From an uncultured Alphaproteobacteria bacterium (GTDB taxonomy: Bacteria; Pseudomonadota; Alphaproteobacteria; HIMB59; GCA-002718135), in the NCBI GenBank assembly GCA_902627245.1, contig CACOIH010000010.1, forward strand, positions 1 to 47,319: a stretch of 47,319 nt of DNA. The letters are read 5' to 3'. This document shows, in pieces, positions 41,102-47,319 of the stretch. The notes under the pieces were generated by a model, which saw nothing but the letters and a program-made list of their open reading frames with translations, ran no database searches and was not told the DNA's origin. Numbering within the stretch: the stretch's first letter is position 1; each line of letters opens with the position of its first letter. The position numbers and the translations under genes are program-made.

Positions 41102-43054
41102 ATGTTGTATGACGTAATAGTAACAAGACCTTTTGATAAAGTTTTTACTTATTCTTCAAAAAATAAAGAATTAAAAGTTGGGCAAGTAGTATTAGTCCCA
41201 TTTGGCAAAAAAATAGAAACTGGCATTATTTGGAATAAAAATATTGAAAAGCCAAAACATGAAATAAGAGAAATAACTAAGATAATAGAGAGAATAATAC
41301 TTACAAATACAACAATTGAATTTATCAAATGGATAACAAATTATACTTTAGCTCCAGTTGGATCAGTTTTAAAACTTTTTTTAAATAATAATGAAATTGT
41401 CGAATTTAACCTGGAGAAATTTAGTAAAGATAAATTAAATTCTTCAGTCATAACTTTAAACCAAGAACAAGAAAGTGCAAAATTAAAAATAATCCAATCA
41501 ATTAATACATCAAAGAAGCCAATCTTATTAGAAGGTGTAACAGGCTCTGGTAAAACTGAAGTTTATTTTGAGATTATTGAAAAATTTTTAAAAGAAAAAA
41601 AACAAATTCTTATTATGGTTCCTGAGATTAGCTTAACTCCACAATTAGAAACACGTTTTAAAAAACGATTTGGTATTGATGTTCTTTTATGGCATTCTAA
41701 AATAACAAAAAAAAATAGACAGAAAATCTGGCATCAATGTTTTAACGGCGATCAAGTTATCGTAATTGGTGCCCGCTCTAGTTTATTTTTACCCTTTTCA
41801 AATCTTGGTTTAATTGTTGTAGATGAAGAACACGATTCTAGTTATAAACAGGAAGAAAACATAAGGTACCAAGCAAGAGACTTGGCAATAGTAAGATCAA
41901 AAATTGAAAATAATTTTATTTTGCTTGCGTCTGCCACACCTTCGTTAGAATCAATTAACAATGTTAAAATTAAAAAATATGATCATGTATTTTTATCAAA
42001 GCAATTCTCAGGAACACCATTACCTGAAATTTCGTTAATAAATTTAAATAAAGAAAAACTTGAAAAAGACAAATGGATTTCAAGATCAATTAATGAAGAG
42101 ATTTCAAAATGCTTAGATAATAAAGAGCAAGCACTTATTTTTTTAAATAGAAGGGGTTACTCCCCTCTAACTTTGTGTAACAGTTGTGGATTTAGATATG
42201 AGTGTGAACAATGTTCATCTTGGATGGTCATGCATCAAAACAAAAAAGTTTTTATATGTCATCAATGTGGAAATATAAAGAAAGTAACCCTAATTTGTCC
42301 TAAATGTGAAGAAAAAGATAGTATTAAATTTATTGGACCAGGAGTTGAAAGAGTAGCTGAAGAATTAACATTAGTATTTCATGACGCAAAGATATCAATT
42401 ATGTCTAGTGATAATGTTAATACTCCAAATAAAATAAAAAAATTTATTGATGATATAAATAACAAAGAAATAGATATAATTGTTGCTACTCAAATTATGG
42501 CTAAAGGTTATGACTTTCCTAACTTATCTTTAGTTGGAATTGTTGATGCTGATGCAGGATTATTTGGAGGAGATCCAAGAGCAATCGAAAAAACTTTTAA
42601 TTTGTTGCAACAAGTGGGCGGTAGAGCGGGAAGAGGTAAAAAATTAGGTAAAGTTTTATTACAAACTTATTTTCCTGAACAACCAATAATTAAATCAATC
42701 CAATTACGTGAAAGAGAAAAATTTATAGAACGAGCTTTAGAAGAACGAAAAAATTTTAATATAACCCCATTTGGGTTTATGACTGCAATTATTATTTCCA
42801 GTCATACCAAAGCATTAGCTTCAAAATCTGCTTCCCAATTAGTTCAATTAAGTATTAACAATGAAAATATTAAAGTACTTGGGCCAGTTGAGGCACCAAT
42901 AGCTCTATTAAGAGGACAGTTTCGCTTTAGAATATTAATAAAAGGTAATAATAGAAAAAAAATCAATAAATTAACGAAAAAAATAGTCCGAGATGCTAAA
43001 TTACCCGCATCAGTGAAGCTAATTATTGATGTCGATCCATATTCATTTATGTGA
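41102..43054 (+). CDS. priA: Primosomal protein N' (PriA helicase)
   Basis: LLEGVTGSGKTEVYFEII; VVDEEHDSSYKQE; Cys-rich zinc region CNSCGFRYECEQC...CHQCG...CPKC. Confidence 0.96.
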   Translation: MLYDVIVTRPFDKVFTYSSKNKELKVGQVVLVPFGKKIETGIIWNKNIEKPKHEIREITKIIERIILTNTTIEFIKWITNYTLAPVGSVLKLFLNNNEIVEFNLEKFSKDKLNSSVITLNQEQESAKLKIIQSINTSKKPILLEGVTGSGKTEVYFEIIEKFLKEKKQILIMVPEISLTPQLETRFKKRFGIDVLLWHSKITKKNRQKIWHQCFNGDQVIVIGARSSLFLPFSNLGLIVVDEEHDSSYKQEENIRYQARDLAIVRSKIENNFILLASATPSLESINNVKIKKYDHVFLSKQFSGTPLPEISLINLNKEKLEKDKWISRSINEEISKCLDNKEQALIFLNRRGYSPLTLCNSCGFRYECEQCSSWMVMHQNKKVFICHQCGNIKKVTLICPKCEEKDSIKFIGPGVERVAEELTLVFHDAKISIMSSDNVNTPNKIKKFIDDINNKEIDIIVATQIMAKGYDFPNLSLVGIVDADAGLFGGDPRAIEKTFNLLQQVGGRAGRGKKLGKVLLQTYFPEQPIIKSIQLREREKFIERALEERKNFNITPFGFMTAIIISSHTKALASKSASQLVQLSINNENIKVLGPVEAPIALLRGQFRFRILIKGNNRKKINKLTKKIVRDAKLPASVKLIIDVDPYSFM

Positions 43055-43176
43055 TTTACCCACATTTTAAAAAATATCTTGCATTTAACTCATTTGACGC
43101 ACAAACTGACAGTTTACCTGCTTTTTCTGATGTGCTAATAGCCTATTTCAAATCTTCTTATGAAATTGATTTATGA
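43051..43176 (+). CDS. Putative small protein (41 codons) bridging priA and atpH
   Basis: GTG start overlaps pri[45 protein letters not shown]; stop overlaps atpH ATG (ATGA). Confidence 0.45.
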   Translation: MIYPHFKKYLAFNSFDAQTDSLPAFSDVLIAYFKSSYEIDL

Positions 43177-43730
43177 CATCTAAAATATCTTCTGGCGATA
43201 TGATATCTGATAGATACGGATCCGCTTTATATGACCTTGCATCTGAAAAAAAATGTATTGATGAAATACTAAATGATTTTGCTACAGTTGAAAAAATAAT
43301 GAAAGAAAGTTCTGATTTAAGAAATATTATAAAAAGTCCACTTGTTAATTCCGAAGAGAAACTTAATATTTTATTAAAAATTTTTGATGGATTTAACTTT
43401 AATAATCTAACAACAACTTTTCTAAAAGTTTTAGATAACAATAAAAGAATTTCAAATCTCTCAACAATCATATTACAATTTAAAAAAATAAACTCTGAAA
43501 AAAGAGGTGATATTGCAGCTGATGTAACATCAGCAAACGAACTATCTGAAGATGAAAAAAATAATATTACAAATCAACTCAAAAATAACTTGGGTCAAAA
43601 ACTTTCTCTAAATTTTGATGTTGATAAAGATATCATTGGAGGACTGATTGTTAAAGTTGGGTCAAAGATGATTGATACTTCGATCGCAAATAAAATTAAT
43701 AAATTAAAAATAGCTATGAAGGGGGTATAA
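43173..43730 (+). CDS. atpH: ATP synthase F1 delta subunit
   Basis: [48 protein letters not shown]. Confidence 0.95.
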   Translation: MTSKISSGDMISDRYGSALYDLASEKKCIDEILNDFATVEKIMKESSDLRNIIKSPLVNSEEKLNILLKIFDGFNFNNLTTTFLKVLDNNKRISNLSTIILQFKKINSEKRGDIAADVTSANELSEDEKNNITNQLKNNLGQKLSLNFDVDKDIIGGLIVKVGSKMIDTSIANKINKLKIAMKGV

Positions 43731-45265
43731 TGGAAATTAAAGCAGCAGAAATATCATCTGTTATTAAAGATCAAATCGCCAATTTTGAAACTAAAGCAGA
43801 TGTTGCTGAGGTTGGAACTGTATTAAGTGTTGGTGACGGTATTGCGCGTGTTTATGGTTTAGATAAAGTGCAAGCAGGTGAAATGGTTGAATTCCCAGGT
43901 GGTGTTAAAGGTATGGCCCTTAACTTGGAGATGGATAATGTAGGTGTTTCTATATTTGGAGATGATACAGGCATTAAAGAGGGAGATACAGTTAAGAGAA
44001 CTGGAGAAATTGTTGATGTACCCGTTGGAAAAGAATTATTAGGTCGTGTTGTCGATGGTTTAGGAAATCCTATTGATGGAAAAGGTCCTATCCAATCATC
44101 TGAAAAAAGAAGAATTGAATTAAAAGCTCCAGGAATTATACCTCGCCAAAGTGTATCAGAACCAATGCAAACTGGGATTAAAGCCCTTGATGCCCTTGTT
44201 CCTGTTGGAAGAGGTCAACGTGAGCTAATTATTGGAGATAGGCAGACAGGTAAAACAGCTGTTGCTATAGATACCATCCTGAATCAAAAGTCAGTCAATC
44301 AATCTAACAATGAAAAAGAAAAACTTTATTGTATCTATGTTGCAATTGGACAAAAAAGATCAACAGTTGCTCAAATAGTTAAGACTTTAGAGGATAATGG
44401 CGCAATGGAATACACTATTGTTGTTTCTGCAACAGCATCTGAACCTGCTCCTCTGCAATTTTTATCAGCCTATACAGGTTGTACAATGGGCGAGTATTTT
44501 AGAGATAATGGAATGCACGCTCTAATAGTTTATGATGATTTATCTAAACAAGCAGTTGCTTACAGACAAATGTCCCTATTGTTAAGAAGACCACCAGGGC
44601 GTGAAGCATATCCGGGAGACGTATTTTATATTCATAGCCGTCTTCTTGAAAGAGCTGCCAAAATGAGTGATGAACATGGTGGTGGAAGTTTAACTGCCCT
44701 GCCAATTATTGAAACTCAGGCTGGTGACTTGTCTGCTTATATTCCAACGAATGTTATATCTATTACAGATGGACAAATATTTTTGGAAACTAACCTATTC
44801 TTTGCTGGTATTCGACCTGCCATTAACGTTGGTTTGTCGGTTAGTCGTGTTGGTTCAGCTGCACAAACAAAAGCAATGAAAAAAATTGCTGGTCCAGTAA
44901 AACTTGAACTTGCACAGTATCGTGAGATGGCTGCGTTTGCTCAGTTTGCATCAGATCTTGATGCATCAACAAAACAACTACTTGATAGAGGTGCAAGACT
45001 TGTTGAAATTTTAAAACAAGGTCAGTATTCACCACTAACAGTATCAGAGCAAGTTGTATCTATATATGCCGGTGTTAGAGGATATTTAGATAAAGTAGCT
45101 GTAGGTGATGTTGTGCGTTTTGAAACTGAGGCCCTAAATGAAGTTAGAACTAATCATTCTGACTTATTAGACGCTATCGCTAATGAAAAAGAATTATCCC
45201 AAGAGAATGATAATAAATTAAAATCAATCTTGGATAATCTTGTAGAAAAATTTACGAGCAACTAA
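43730..45265 (+). CDS. atpA: ATP synthase F1 alpha subunit
   Basis: [15 protein letters not shown]; standard full-length alpha subunit. Confidence 0.99.
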   Translation: MEIKAAEISSVIKDQIANFETKADVAEVGTVLSVGDGIARVYGLDKVQAGEMVEFPGGVKGMALNLEMDNVGVSIFGDDTGIKEGDTVKRTGEIVDVPVGKELLGRVVDGLGNPIDGKGPIQSSEKRRIELKAPGIIPRQSVSEPMQTGIKALDALVPVGRGQRELIIGDRQTGKTAVAIDTILNQKSVNQSNNEKEKLYCIYVAIGQKRSTVAQIVKTLEDNGAMEYTIVVSATASEPAPLQFLSAYTGCTMGEYFRDNGMHALIVYDDLSKQAVAYRQMSLLLRRPPGREAYPGDVFYIHSRLLERAAKMSDEHGGGSLTALPIIETQAGDLSAYIPTNVISITDGQIFLETNLFFAGIRPAINVGLSVSRVGSAAQTKAMKKIAGPVKLELAQYREMAAFAQFASDLDASTKQLLDRGARLVEILKQGQYSPLTVSEQVVSIYAGVRGYLDKVAVGDVVRFETEALNEVRTNHSDLLDAIANEKELSQENDNKLKSILDNLVEKFTSN

Positions 45266-45268
45266 TTA

Positions 45269-47319
<2,051 letters not shown>

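Overview
The window is an AT-rich, gene-dense alphaproteobacterial core-genome segment. GcrA, CarD, an alphaproteobacterial-type RpoH, an sdh-mdh-sucCDAB-lpd cluster and very short intergenic gaps suggest a streamlined, probably marine, lineage; that placement is inference. I recognise roughly 44 protein genes. They include fdxA, carD, rpoH, dusA, panB, gcrA, pgk, ftsY, mtaB, dapF, ffh, rpsP-rimM-trmD-rplS, leuCDB, asd, zapE, sdhCDAB, mdh, sucCD, sucAB, lpdA, a transaldolase-like gene, priA and atpHAG(D). There is one tRNA-Arg(UCG) on the minus strand. I saw no CRISPR array, transposon, prophage or obvious defence island. The most interesting items are: (1) a structured RNA on the minus strand at about 26207-26344, which folds like 6S RNA and has a promoter in front; (2) a metallophosphoesterase-fold protein between carD and rpoH in which every canonical metal-ligand motif is degenerate; (3) a GC-rich 11-bp hairpin with a symmetric CC/CC internal loop just upstream of ffh; (4) unannotated small ORFs, notably a 41-codon ORF overlapping both the priA stop and the atpH start; (5) a perfect 7-bp-arm palindrome upstream of the TCA-cycle gene cluster; (6) a 63-bp-period repeat in the S16 C-terminal tail.
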